This document shows, piece by piece, positions 31,949 through 40,214 of a stretch of DNA of 64,000 bases. Positions within the stretch are counted from its first letter, which is position 1. Each line of letters opens with the position of its first letter. Position numbers and translations under genes: made by a program. The stretch spans positions 1-64,000 of the forward strand of contig CATWQI010000003.1 in NCBI GenBank assembly GCA_958352885.1, given 5' to 3'. A model generated the notes under the pieces. It worked only from the letters and a program-made list of their open reading frames with translations, had not been told where the DNA came from and searched no databases. The DNA comes from an uncultured Duncaniella sp. (GTDB taxonomy: Bacteria; Bacteroidota; Bacteroidia; Bacteroidales; Muribaculaceae).

Positions 31949-33331
31949 TCAGATAGTGCTGAACTTATAGGAGAATCCGAACGACAGGATTTCCTTAAGC
32001 TGGAATTTATGCCAGTCGGAATCCTCCACAGCCGGAGTAGACGAGTCGTAACGCATGTGCACGTATATCTGGGTGGAGAGGAAGCGGTTGATGGCAAATG
32101 ATATGGTGTTTTCCCAGTCAGACTGGATGTAAGAGTAGTCAGAGAACACGAACAGACGCGAGCGCAGGTTGATGTTGTCACAGATATTCCACGATAATTT
32201 ACCCTCCGCGCTCGAACCAATCTCGCTGACAGTCTTGTGACCTGCCTTTATGCCAAACGCAGTCTCGTCCATGCGGGTGGTGATACAAGTCTTCATGTTC
32301 CATGAGAGCGGCGATATTGAAGCATCAAATGTAACAGTCTTCTTCGGATTGACATAATTGTAGGTCATACCGAGACCGACATTCAACTCACCGGGCGACA
32401 GGAACGACGACTTGAGTTCATGGGAATTAGGCTTGAAATTATTAAGTAGCTGTGTCTTGAACGAAATATTGGTAGAATAGTACCAGCGCTTGCTTGCCTT
32501 GTAACCGAGCAGCATGTTGAACTGGAAGATATCTTCCGAGATATTGTAATCGTGCACCTCGTCATCAGGGGCATTGTTCATGCCGAGCTTGTACTGGAAT
32601 GTAGTCTCAAAAAGGAATGTTGGGTGAAATGCAGGATTAAGCTTCACATTGTAGTAGAGATTGGCGAGCATATTGATGTTGTTGTTACCGCCCTGGTACC
32701 AGTTTGGCGACACGTAGGCCTGTGAGAACTGTACTGCGCCGGTGAATGTCTTAAGCCAGTGCTTCTTTTCGAAATCAACCTCTATCTTCTCCTTTTCCTT
32801 AAGCTCCACGGGAGCCTCCGCAAGCACTATTTTGGCGGTCTCAGGGTCGACAGTAGCCACAAACTTGCGTGGCGGCTCGGGGAGAGTCGCCTCGTTGTAC
32901 AGCACATACTGCGGGCTGTTGACCACAAAGTACTGGCGCGCGCGCTTCATGAGGTCAGCCTTGAACGCATACTCGTCAAGCCACTCGTAAGCCCCCGAGT
33001 TGGTCGGGTCGGGCGTCACCTGCACATTGTCAAGTCTAAGAGAGTCCATGATGTGCAGCTTGTCGAACACCACGCGGCGGAAACTGTAATCGGGGAGCGG
33101 ATTCACCTCCTCGTATTCAGGCCACACATTCATCACCATCTCAACATCCTCGTCCGCATCGAAAGGTGTCACCACACCTAATGAATCGGAAGCTATCGTG
33201 TCAGGGAGCACATAGTTGTATATCTCCGCACGGACAGGTATATCAAACAGGCGGACGGGCTGTAGCGACTGAGCGGCGACCACACCGCCGGCTGCCATGG
33301 CGGCAAGCAGGAAAGACAGCTTTAATTTCAT
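31949..33331 (-). CDS. DUF3078-family outer-membrane protein
   Basis: 460 residues with a signal peptide (LSFLLAAMAAGGVVAAQ). The C-terminal two thirds form a beta-barrel with the family landmarks FSQAYVSPNWYQGGNNNINML and FQYKLGMNNAPDDEVHDY and a terminal aromatic-containing strand (FGFSYKFSTI). DUF3078 proteins are outer-membrane barrels of Bacteroidetes without known substrate. First gene of a unit that includes two small exported proteins. A good promoter lies at 33394-33424. Confidence 0.88.
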   Translation of the reverse strand: MKLKLSFLLAAMAAGGVVAAQSLQPVRLFDIPVRAEIYNYVLPDTIASDSLGVVTPFDADEDVEMVMNVWPEYEEVNPLPDYSFRRVVFDKLHIMDSLRLDNVQVTPDPTNSGAYEWLDEYAFKADLMKRARQYFVVNSPQYVLYNEATLPEPPRKFVATVDPETAKIVLAEAPVELKEKEKIEVDFEKKHWLKTFTGAVQFSQAYVSPNWYQGGNNNINMLANLYYNVKLNPAFHPTFLFETTFQYKLGMNNAPDDEVHDYNISEDIFQFNMLLGYKASKRWYYSTNISFKTQLLNNFKPNSHELKSSFLSPGELNVGLGMTYNYVNPKKTVTFDASISPLSWNMKTCITTRMDETAFGIKAGHKTVSEIGSSAEGKLSWNICDNINLRSRLFVFSDYSYIQSDWENTISFAINRFLSTQIYVHMRYDSSTPAVEDSDWHKFQLKEILSFGFSYKFSTI

Positions 33332-33393
33332 AATTTACCCTTGAAAATGTGAAATGATGGAAAGTTGTGAATGAAAATGCTGATTATTATGCG

Positions 33394-33424
33394 CAAAATT
33401 AATCAAAAAAACCTTAAAAACAAA
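33394..33424 (-). promoter_or_regulatory. Promoter of DUF3078 gene
   Basis: Minus-strand TTTG (33421-33424), 19 bases, TAATTTTG (33394-33401). Confidence 0.7.
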
Positions 33425-33464
33425 GAGATTGCGGATGTCTGAACGAGAATGCCTGAAAAAACAA

Positions 33465-33501
33465 TCACCTTCCGCTCTGAACTAATCAGAACGGAAGGTG
33501 A
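33465..33501 (-). terminator. Terminator after the 55-residue membrane protein
   Basis: 10-bp outer stem (33465-33474 with 33492-33501) extended by an inner TCTGA/TCAGA pairing, then TTGTTTTTTC on the minus strand. Confidence 0.8.
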
Positions 33502-33539
33502 CTGAAAAAAATGGGTTCTATCCGAACCGGGACAGACAC

Positions 33540-33707
33540 TTATCTCTTAGTGTAATGCCCGGCGAAGAAAGCCGCCACTGAGAAGAGTGCGAGGGCGCAT
33601 ATCAGATAGTGCTGGATGCGTTCGCGCTTCTCCTTGCGCACCAGTTGTTTCTCGAGTTCCCGAAGGACCTGCAATTCGCGTGCTTCTTCATTTTTCAAGA
33701 GTGCCAT
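33540..33707 (-). CDS. 55-residue tail-anchored-like membrane protein
   Basis: Short reading frame from the ATG at 33707. The first 35 residues are a charged amphipathic helix (KNEEARELQVLRELEKQLVR), the rest one hydrophobic helix (YLICALALFSVAAFFAGHY) with a basic end. It is followed at once by a strong terminator, which supports it being a real gene. Similar short coiled-coil/TM proteins occur in Bacteroidales; function unknown. Confidence 0.7.
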   Translation of the reverse strand: MALLKNEEARELQVLRELEKQLVRKEKRERIQHYLICALALFSVAAFFAGHYTKR

Positions 33708-33807
33708 GTCGTGTGTGTGTGTTTGATAGTTAGTTATACTTAAATCTTTCCTAACTTACCAAACACACAACCTTGCACGCAAGTTGTGGCGTTAATAATC
33801 TTTAACT

Positions 33808-33831
33808 CCGGCAAGTACCATCACTTGCCGG
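33808..33831 (-). terminator. Hairpin downstream of pepO
   Basis: 9-bp stem CCGGCAAGT / ACTTGCCGG with a 6-base loop, 12 bases after the pepO stop. The T run is weak. Confidence 0.55.
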
Positions 33832-33842
33832 AAGTGAGGCTA

Positions 33843-35897
33843 TTACCAGATGACGATGCGCTCGTTCTCTGGACGGAACATGGGCTGACCCTCAGTGATG
33901 CCGAACGCTTCGAAGAAGGGAGCGATGTTGCGCAGGGTTACGTTCACACGGTTCTTGCCGAGAGAGTGCACGTCGCCGGTTGTGAGCGAGCGAATCTCCT
34001 CGTCACGGATATTTCCTGCCCAAAGGTTCGCATAGTTCATATAGAACACCTGCATGGGATCAAGACCGTCAATCTTTGCTTCGGGCGACTTAACGTCAAC
34101 ACCCTTCTGCTTCTGAGACTCGAGGAAAGCTGTCATTGCGACACGCAGACCACCCTGGTCGGCTATATTCTCGCCAAGTGTATACTGACCGTTTGCGTGT
34201 ACGCCGGGAAGCACCTCTACTTCGTCGAACTGTGCGATGAGACCCTTGGTCTTCTGCTCGAACTTGGAGGCATCCTCGGGAGTCCACCAGTCGGTCATAT
34301 TGCCGGCGGCATCGAAGTTGCGGCCCTGGTCGTCAAAGCCGTGAGTCATCTCATGACCGATTACCACCCCTATACCGCCATAGTTCTCGGCATCCGAAGC
34401 CTGAGGGTCAAAGAACGGAGCCTGGAGGATGGCAGCCGGGAACACGATTTCATTGGCAAGAGGGTTGTAGTAAGCGTTGACAGTCTGAGGAGTCATGCCC
34501 CATTCTGTACGGTCAACAGGTTTGCCCCACTTGGAGTAGGTGTCCTTCTGGTGCCACATGCTCACATTGTGCATGTTCTCATAATAGCTGAGGGCAGGAT
34601 CGATTTCCATTGAAGAATAGTCCTTCCACTTGTCGGGATAGCCAATCTTGACGGTGAACGCCTTGAGCTTGTCAAGGGCACGGGCTTTGGTGGTGTCGCT
34701 CATCCAGTCGAGATTTTGGATGTGCTGACCGAGAGCTGTGCGGAGGTTCTCCACAAGACCAATCATGTAGTCCTTGGACGACTGGGGGAAGTACTTCTCC
34801 ACATAGAGCTGACCCACAGCCTCGCCGAGAGCGCCTTCGGTAGCGCTGAGGGCGCGTTTCCAGAGGGGACGCATCTCCTGCACGCCACTCATCACCTTGT
34901 TGAATTCAAACGAAGCGTTTGTGAAATCATCGCTCAGACGTCCGGATGCCTGTGAAACATATTTCCAGAGATAGTAATCCTTGATTTCACGGTCGGTAAG
35001 CGAGCCGAGCAGATTGTTTGCCTGCGCAACTGACTTGAGTTCGGTCACAATCACAGTCTCAGGGGAGGGAATCTCCATTGTCTCGATGAAGAAACGGTCC
35101 CAGTTGATGTTGGGATACAGTTCCTTGAGCTGTGCGAACGAACGGGGATTGTACATGGCGGGGATGTTGCGGCTCTCCTCGCGTGTCAGAGCTGAGTCAG
35201 CAAGGGCAGTCTCAATCTTCATCACATTGTCCACGATGCGTTTTGAATCGGCTTCCGAGTAGCCGGCATTCTGCATCTGAGTCCGGATTAATGTCTTGTA
35301 GGCATTGCGCACGGTTGTGTTACGCTCATCGTCAAGCAGATAATAGTCACGATCACCGAGACCCATACCTCCGCCTGACACATACATGGCGTAGACATTG
35401 GAATTGGTCAAATCCTCCATGGGACCTGCTCCGAAGAACGGGCTGGCATAGTTGCCGTGCATCCAGAGGAAAAGGTCTTCCATACCTTCGTGAGGTGTAT
35501 TCTCAATCTTCTTGAGGTCAGCGAGAATCGGCTTGGCGCCCTCGGCGTTGCGACGGGCGGTGTCCATTGCCTGTGAGTATACAGTCCATACTTTGTGGGC
35601 CACGGTTCCCTTCTGAGGATTAGTCTCGCCAAGGTGAAGTATGATATCCTTCACACGGTTCTCTGACGAATCGTTGAGGATGTTGAACTGGCCGTAACGG
35701 GCATATTCGGCGGTGAGGGGATGAGCTTCCATCCACCCTTTGTTCACGTGGGTGTAGAAGTCCACACCGGGAGCAGTCGAATTGTCAATATAGGCAGGAT
35801 TGAGGCTGTGGAGATGCTCCGCCTTATTGGCGGCATCCGCTCCGGCAGCTGTTCCTAAAGCTAATGTCATCGCAATTGCTATGTTAATTGACTTCAT
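33843..35897 (-). CDS. pepO: M13-family metallopeptidase (PepO / neprilysin-like)
   Basis: 684 residues with a signal peptide (INIAIAMTLALGTAAGADA). Zinc site VVIGHEMTHGFDD near 511-523 and the third ligand in GENIADQGG near 573-581, plus the NAYYNPLANEIVFPAAIL substrate-binding stretch, are diagnostic of M13 endopeptidases. Predicted to degrade oligopeptides in the periplasm or outside the cell. Last gene of the hpt-adk-xseB-pepO run (42 bases after xseB). Confidence 0.95.
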   Translation of the reverse strand: MKSINIAIAMTLALGTAAGADAANKAEHLHSLNPAYIDNSTAPGVDFYTHVNKGWMEAHPLTAEYARYGQFNILNDSSENRVKDIILHLGETNPQKGTVAHKVWTVYSQAMDTARRNAEGAKPILADLKKIENTPHEGMEDLFLWMHGNYASPFFGAGPMEDLTNSNVYAMYVSGGGMGLGDRDYYLLDDERNTTVRNAYKTLIRTQMQNAGYSEADSKRIVDNVMKIETALADSALTREESRNIPAMYNPRSFAQLKELYPNINWDRFFIETMEIPSPETVIVTELKSVAQANNLLGSLTDREIKDYYLWKYVSQASGRLSDDFTNASFEFNKVMSGVQEMRPLWKRALSATEGALGEAVGQLYVEKYFPQSSKDYMIGLVENLRTALGQHIQNLDWMSDTTKARALDKLKAFTVKIGYPDKWKDYSSMEIDPALSYYENMHNVSMWHQKDTYSKWGKPVDRTEWGMTPQTVNAYYNPLANEIVFPAAILQAPFFDPQASDAENYGGIGVVIGHEMTHGFDDQGRNFDAAGNMTDWWTPEDASKFEQKTKGLIAQFDEVEVLPGVHANGQYTLGENIADQGGLRVAMTAFLESQKQKGVDVKSPEAKIDGLDPMQVFYMNYANLWAGNIRDEEIRSLTTGDVHSLGKNRVNVTLRNIAPFFEAFGITEGQPMFRPENERIVIW

Positions 35898-35939
35898 TGG
35901 TTAATAATTTAATTATGGTAATTGGTTTGTTCGTCACTG

Positions 35940-36167
35940 TCACTTCACTTCGAGCGTGGCAAGGACAGTGCGCAGCTCCTCCTCGGTGGTTGTGAGGCGT
36001 GAACGGCATGCGCGCAGAAGCTCGGCGGCTCTTCGTGTATAGGCGGCAAGATGGTCTATGTCGCAATTGTCGCTCTGCATCATTCTGAGAATATTCTCAA
36101 GCTGCGCCACACACTCCGCATAGCTCAACCCCTCCACCGGAGCGAATTCCGGTTGCTTGTCTGCCAT
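35940..36167 (-). CDS. xseB: Exodeoxyribonuclease VII small subunit
   Basis: 75 residues. The helical hairpin motif LSYAECVAQLENILRMMQ and DHLAAYTRRAAELLRACRSRL is typical of XseB, which multimerises around the large subunit XseA to process single-stranded DNA ends. xseA, commonly the immediate neighbour, is not in this window. It follows adk by 48 bases. Confidence 0.87.
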   Translation of the reverse strand: MADKQPEFAPVEGLSYAECVAQLENILRMMQSDNCDIDHLAAYTRRAAELLRACRSRLTTTEEELRTVLATLEVK

Positions 36168-36215
36168 ATCTTCGTTACTTTAATGGTGGTTAGTGAAGTC
36201 GATATAATTGGTCCA

Positions 36216-36806
36216 TTACTTACCGGGAGCTGACGGATGACTGTCGATTGCCTCGGAAATCTTTCCGAATATCTCGTCAACGTGTCCGGAACCTTGTATG
36301 GCGTGGTATTTGCCCTCTTTCCGGTAATATTCGCGCAGAGGCGAAGTGGTGTTATGATATACCTGCAGACGTTTGTTGATGGTCTCGGCATTGTCGTCGG
36401 CTCTGCCTGACACTGCGCCGCGCTTGATAAGACGCTCCATCAGTTCCTCGTCGTCCACCTCAAGCCCAATCACCGAATGCACTTCCTCGCCTCGGGACTC
36501 AAGCATCTTCTTGAGGGCTTCAGCCTGGGGGATAGTACGGGGGAAACCGTCAAATATGAAACCTCTCGCCTCGGGACGCAGACGGTCCACCTCGGCTGCG
36601 AGGATATCAACCATAAGGTCATCGGGGATGAGCTGGCCTTTAGATATATATCGGTCAGCTATTTTACCTAACTCTGAGCCGGCAGCAATCTCCGCGCGGA
36701 GTACTTCGCCGGTCGAAATGTGAGTGAGCCCGTAGTGGGCGATGAGCTTTTCGCTCTGGGTGCCTTTGCCACTCCCGGGGGCACCGAAAATCACAAGATT
36801 AAACAT
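36216..36806 (-). CDS. adk: Adenylate kinase
   Basis: 196 residues, short (zinc-free, short-lid) form. Walker A GAPGSGKGT at 8-16, the NMP-binding segment (STGEVLRAEI), DGFPRT and the RADDN segment are in place. Converts AMP plus ATP to two ADP in the cytoplasm. The C-terminal tail (SHPSAPGK) slightly extends the family length. Co-directional with hpt 30 bases upstream: a purine salvage/energy pair also seen in Bacteroides. Confidence 0.96.
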   Translation of the reverse strand: MFNLVIFGAPGSGKGTQSEKLIAHYGLTHISTGEVLRAEIAAGSELGKIADRYISKGQLIPDDLMVDILAAEVDRLRPEARGFIFDGFPRTIPQAEALKKMLESRGEEVHSVIGLEVDDEELMERLIKRGAVSGRADDNAETINKRLQVYHNTTSPLREYYRKEGKYHAIQGSGHVDEIFGKISEAIDSHPSAPGK

Positions 36807-36836
36807 TATTTACCTATCTGAAACGCGTTTATGGAA

Positions 36837-37373
36837 TTATTCATCCAGAATATAGATGTCATTCAGGTTTCTTGCCAGGCCGTCGATATCGAGACCATAG
36901 CCGATTATAAACTTCTTTGGAATTTCAAAACCCACATAGTCAGCCTTCACATCCACCTTCAGAGCCTCAGGCTTGAAGAGCAGCGTGGCTATTCGGATAC
37001 TTGCCGGCTCCATCTCGCGCAAATCGGCGAGCAGCTTCACCATAGTGTTGCCGGTGTCTATGATATCCTCTATCAGGACTATGTCACGCCCCTTGATATC
37101 CTCGCAGAGTCCCATCACCTTCTTGACAGCACCTGTCGAGCCGGTCCCCTCGTAGCTTTTGAGGCGTATGAAGGTGATTTCGGCATCGATGTCCACCGCC
37201 CTGAACAGATCCATTGCAAACGGGGTAGCTCCATTGAGAACACATATAAACAGAGGGGTAGAGTCTGCGTAATCCCTGGATATCTGTTCACCAAGTTCCT
37301 TTACGCGCGCCTGTATCTGCGGGCTCTCGATATACGGACGAAACTTCATCCCCTGATATGACTTACATTTCAT
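36837..37373 (-). CDS. hpt: Hypoxanthine phosphoribosyltransferase
   Basis: 178 residues, type I phosphoribosyltransferase. PRPP-binding loop VLIEDIIDTGNTM, the flexible loop with RLKSYEGTGSTG, and LLFKPEALKVDVKADYVGFE near the purine site identify it. Salvages hypoxanthine (and perhaps guanine) to IMP/GMP. First gene of the run, with a -7 element at 37396-37403. Confidence 0.95.
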   Translation of the reverse strand: MKCKSYQGMKFRPYIESPQIQARVKELGEQISRDYADSTPLFICVLNGATPFAMDLFRAVDIDAEITFIRLKSYEGTGSTGAVKKVMGLCEDIKGRDIVLIEDIIDTGNTMVKLLADLREMEPASIRIATLLFKPEALKVDVKADYVGFEIPKKFIIGYGLDIDGLARNLNDIYILDE

Positions 37374-37395
37374 GGCTGGCTATTGAAAATTTGTG

Positions 37396-37403
37396 CAAAG
37401 TTA
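37396..37403 (-). promoter_or_regulatory. -7 element of hpt operon promoter
   Basis: Minus-strand TAACTTTG, about 23 bases before the hpt start codon. A TTTG exists but at a long spacing of 24 bases. Confidence 0.55.
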
Positions 37404-37468
37404 CAAAAAATATCTAACTTTTTCTGTCAAATTTATTTTATCGCACTCTTTTGGCATTTCCATGACAT

Positions 37469-37476
37469 TAACTTTG
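37469..37476 (+). promoter_or_regulatory. -7 element upstream of the small protein/capsid-like pair
   Basis: TAACTTTG, about 40 bases before the ATG at 37518. The nearest TTTG upstream is too close for a normal -33 element. Confidence 0.5.
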
Positions 37477-37517
37477 CACTGTAATCAGTCACAAACCCCT
37501 AAGAACACTTAATCACA

Positions 37518-37790
37518 ATGGAAACAGACATTCACAATCAACCGGCTACAGACCCGCAAAGCATTCCCGACCCACCTGAGACCAATGCCGCTCCTACCGC
37601 TCCTGAAACAGAGGAGCCGGCTGTATGCGACACAAAGGAATCCCCCACCCTGCGCCCGCTCGGACTGTTCGAGATGCTGCGTTACGAGAACACACGACAT
37701 GCCGACCCTTCAGCCATCAAAACCGCCGAAGAGAGGGATGCGACATCAGGCGTGCTCACCCGCCGGCGCAGGAGCGTGTGGGACATCTGA
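37518..37790 (+). CDS. Small Pro-rich/Arg-ended protein preceding the capsid-like gene
   Basis: 90 residues, no signal peptide. Residues 9-36 are a disordered acidic Pro/Thr/Ala stretch; 43-65 form a more ordered segment (PTLRPLGLFEMLRYENTRHA); the end is basic (TRRRRSVWDI). It is 59 bases upstream of the capsid-like gene on the same strand and both lie between one -7 element and one terminator, so they are probably co-transcribed. The composition would suit a scaffold, cargo or nucleic-acid-binding partner of a shell protein, but that is inference; no family recognised. Confidence 0.7.
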   Translation: METDIHNQPATDPQSIPDPPETNAAPTAPETEEPAVCDTKESPTLRPLGLFEMLRYENTRHADPSAIKTAEERDATSGVLTRRRRSVWDI

Positions 37791-37849
37791 CCACGCAACT
37801 CGTATTTTCCGACAAAAAACTTAACCTTTAATCCCCCAATTTTATCAAA

Positions 37850-39109
37850 ATGAAATCAATCCACACATCTGACAACGGCGCACATCTCAGCGGTGCGCCT
37901 CTTACCACTCTTGATACTGAAACCCTTTCTCCCGGGCTTCTCCGAAGCGAAGTGGACGAACGCATCACCAAGATTCGCCCCACCTCGACTCCAATCGACC
38001 AGATATCACGTCTCGCCGGAGCACGCCGCGCCGGTTCGATGAAGGTAGACTATTATTCAGTCGATACCAAAGCCGGCAGTAGCGAGACTTCCAAGGCTAT
38101 AATGGAAAACACCATCCCCGCAAGCGGAACATTTGAGCTTTATGTCGACAACGGTGCCATATTCTCAAAATCCGAGACTGTACTCATACCCTCGTCGGTA
38201 CACACGTCAGGGCAATTCAAGGACCGCCCCCTGATTTGCTATGTCAAGGATGTAAACGGTGACAGGCTCGTGCTCAGACCTGTCCAGATTCCGGCTGAGG
38301 CAGAAGAAATCACCATCCCAAGAATCAACAAGGGAGCCCTGGTGGTACGAATGGGGCGAGCCGCAGGCGAGCTCGACGTGCAGACCGACCAGTATACCGC
38401 CCTACCGACGAAGGAATTCAATTACTGCCAGATATTCAAAGCTCAGATAGAGGAAAGCGTATATCAGCGTCTCTCCGACAAAGAAGTCGGATGGTCATTC
38501 TCCGACCAGGAAGAGGTAGCAATAATCGATATGCGACTCGGCATTGAGAAATCATTCCTGTTCGGCAACCGCTGCCGGCTCAGCGTATCGGATAGTTCGA
38601 ATGAAGAGGTGTTCCTTACAGGTGGAATCTGGTACCAGGCAGGGAAGGATTTGAGTTATGACCCGTCCGCATTCAGCACCGATGATTTAATCTCCATGAT
38701 GCGCCAGGCATTCTCGGGAGGCACAGGCTCCACCCGCAAAGTGCTTGTCGGAGGCTCGGGACTCATCGAGGCACTCAACAAGCTTGAACACACCAAGTGC
38801 GTAACCAACATGGAGCACCAGGTGGTATGGGGTGTCGATTTTACCAAGCTTGTGTCAAACTTCGGCACATTCTATGTGGCACACTCCGAGATTTTCGACC
38901 TATGCGGAATGCCTGACCACGGTTTAATCCTTGACCCGGAGTATATCACCAAATATTCGCATCTGCCATTCAGTGCCGAGCGTATCAGTTTCCGCAAGCA
39001 AGGTCTGCGCAACACCGAGGGCATAGTGCTCACCGAAGCCTCCTGCCTCGTGCTCCGCTATCCACAGGCTCACGCACGCATCACCCCATCGACCACAGTA
39101 ACTCCCTGA
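37850..39109 (+). CDS. Lone phage-type major capsid-like protein (SU10/DUF5309-like)
   Basis: 419 residues, no signal peptide or membrane segment. The N-terminal block RSEVDERITKIRPTSTPIDQ (32-51), followed by QISRLAGARRAGSMKVDYYS and VDTKA, is the pattern I associate with DUF5309/SU10-type major capsid proteins of phages infecting Bacteroidetes, which have the HK97 fold. The rest (QTDQYTALPTKEFNYCQIFK, GIEKSFLFG, STRKVLVGGSGLIEALNKL, HSEIFDLCGMPDHGLILDPE) fits a shell protein's P- and A-domains. There is no portal, terminase, protease, tail or integrase gene anywhere in the window: the neighbours are hpt and FKBP isomerases. It may be a domesticated capsid, an encapsulin-like shell or a prophage relic; the frame is intact. 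Confidence 0.72.
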   Translation: MKSIHTSDNGAHLSGAPLTTLDTETLSPGLLRSEVDERITKIRPTSTPIDQISRLAGARRAGSMKVDYYSVDTKAGSSETSKAIMENTIPASGTFELYVDNGAIFSKSETVLIPSSVHTSGQFKDRPLICYVKDVNGDRLVLRPVQIPAEAEEITIPRINKGALVVRMGRAAGELDVQTDQYTALPTKEFNYCQIFKAQIEESVYQRLSDKEVGWSFSDQEEVAIIDMRLGIEKSFLFGNRCRLSVSDSSNEEVFLTGGIWYQAGKDLSYDPSAFSTDDLISMMRQAFSGGTGSTRKVLVGGSGLIEALNKLEHTKCVTNMEHQVVWGVDFTKLVSNFGTFYVAHSEIFDLCGMPDHGLILDPEYITKYSHLPFSAERISFRKQGLRNTEGIVLTEASCLVLRYPQAHARITPSTTVTP

Positions 39110-39153
39110 ACAGACCCTAACGGGACGGATGAGGCGACGTAAATGCTGAAAAA

Positions 39154-39187
39154 ATAACCCGTTCCGGCTAATTCCGGAACGGGTTAT
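39154..39187. terminator. Bidirectional terminator, capsid-like gene / FKBP gene
   Basis: Perfect 14-bp stem (39154-39167 with 39174-39187), 6-base loop, preceded by an A run; the genes converge here. Confidence 0.85.
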
Positions 39188-39215
39188 CCAATATCCTGAG
39201 TATGTATAGGACGTC

Positions 39216-40130
39216 TTACTTGCCTGCGGGAGTCACATCTGAAGTCTCAACCTCGAATACGAGAGTTGAGTTGGGACCAATCTTGCCGTCGGGAGTTCCA
39301 TCGACACCGTAAGCGAGGTTAGCGGGGATGTAGAGGATGTACTTGGCACCGTTCTTCATCATAGAGAGACCTTCACCGAAACCGGGAACCACCTGACGGG
39401 TAGAGAAGGGAACCCCTTCGGTATTGCTGTCAAACACAGTTCCATCGATAAGCTTGCCTGTATATTTCACCACAGCGCGGCCACCGTCACCGACAGCCTC
39501 ACCGGTACCTTCGTTAATCACCTTGTAGGCGAGACCCGAGTCAGTAACCTTGATTGAGGGATCCTTGGCGATAGCGTCCTTGATGAAAGCTTCACCCTTT
39601 TCTTTATTTTCCTTAGCCTCAGGTGAGTTCTCCTTGGCTGCCTTGGCTGCTTCTTCCTGCTGACGGTAGTGCTCCATCATTTTCTCCTGCGCCTGCTGGG
39701 CGAGCTGCTGGAATTCATTCTGAGCTGCCTGGAGGGCAATCATGTCAACTGAATCTGCGCTGAATGCCTTTGCATATGCGTTGTAGACTTTGTTACGGTC
39801 AATATTGATACCTGCCTGCTCGTAGCGGAACAGCTGACCTGCAAGCTGGAGACCTACTGACAGACCGGTTAGATAACCTTGCTGTGTGGTATCAGTCATG
39901 ATGACCTGCTTGAAACCACGGAGGATGTCATCCTTCTTGAATGCTTTCTTCTGGTCCTCGGGAAGTGTGTTATAGTCAGATGCGAGACGTGCACCCTGGC
40001 TGGTACCAAAAGCCACAGCGAGCGAGTCGCCGAAGCTGTCGCTCCCTGCGGAGCTACCTGAATTACCGCATGAAGTGACTGCGGTAAGCATCATTGCGGC
40101 TGCGCCGCAAAGCATTACGATTTTTTTCAT
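39216..40130 (-). CDS. FKBP-type peptidyl-prolyl isomerase lipoprotein
   Basis: 304 residues. Lipoprotein signal with lipobox VTSC near residue 21, a helical N-terminal FKBP_N dimerisation/chaperone part with a Gln/Lys-rich helix (QAQEKMMEHYRQQEEAAKAA), and a C-terminal FKBP domain (VVKYTGKLIDGTVFDS, VVPGFGEGLSMMKNGAKYIL, PANLAYG). FkpA/Mip-like folding helper in the envelope. Third of three tandem FKBP genes. Confidence 0.93.
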   Translation of the reverse strand: MKKIVMLCGAAAMMLTAVTSCGNSGSSAGSDSFGDSLAVAFGTSQGARLASDYNTLPEDQKKAFKKDDILRGFKQVIMTDTTQQGYLTGLSVGLQLAGQLFRYEQAGINIDRNKVYNAYAKAFSADSVDMIALQAAQNEFQQLAQQAQEKMMEHYRQQEEAAKAAKENSPEAKENKEKGEAFIKDAIAKDPSIKVTDSGLAYKVINEGTGEAVGDGGRAVVKYTGKLIDGTVFDSNTEGVPFSTRQVVPGFGEGLSMMKNGAKYILYIPANLAYGVDGTPDGKIGPNSTLVFEVETSDVTPAGK

Positions 40131-40214
40131 ATATTTTTAGTTAATGGGTTACTTTATTAATAGACAAATGACGATAAGCGCTTGTATGCGCCAGTCATCC
40201 AAACACCTGAAGTC

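Noticed and set aside
33708..33735. GT-rich simple repeat upstream of the 55-residue gene as a phase-variable tract
   Set aside because: Only a few dinucleotide units are present in non-coding sequence, too short to call phase variation.
37518..39109. Calling this region a prophage
   Set aside because: Only one capsid-like gene and one small protein are present; no terminase, portal, protease, tail, lysis or integrase genes are found on either side, and flanking genes are core functions.
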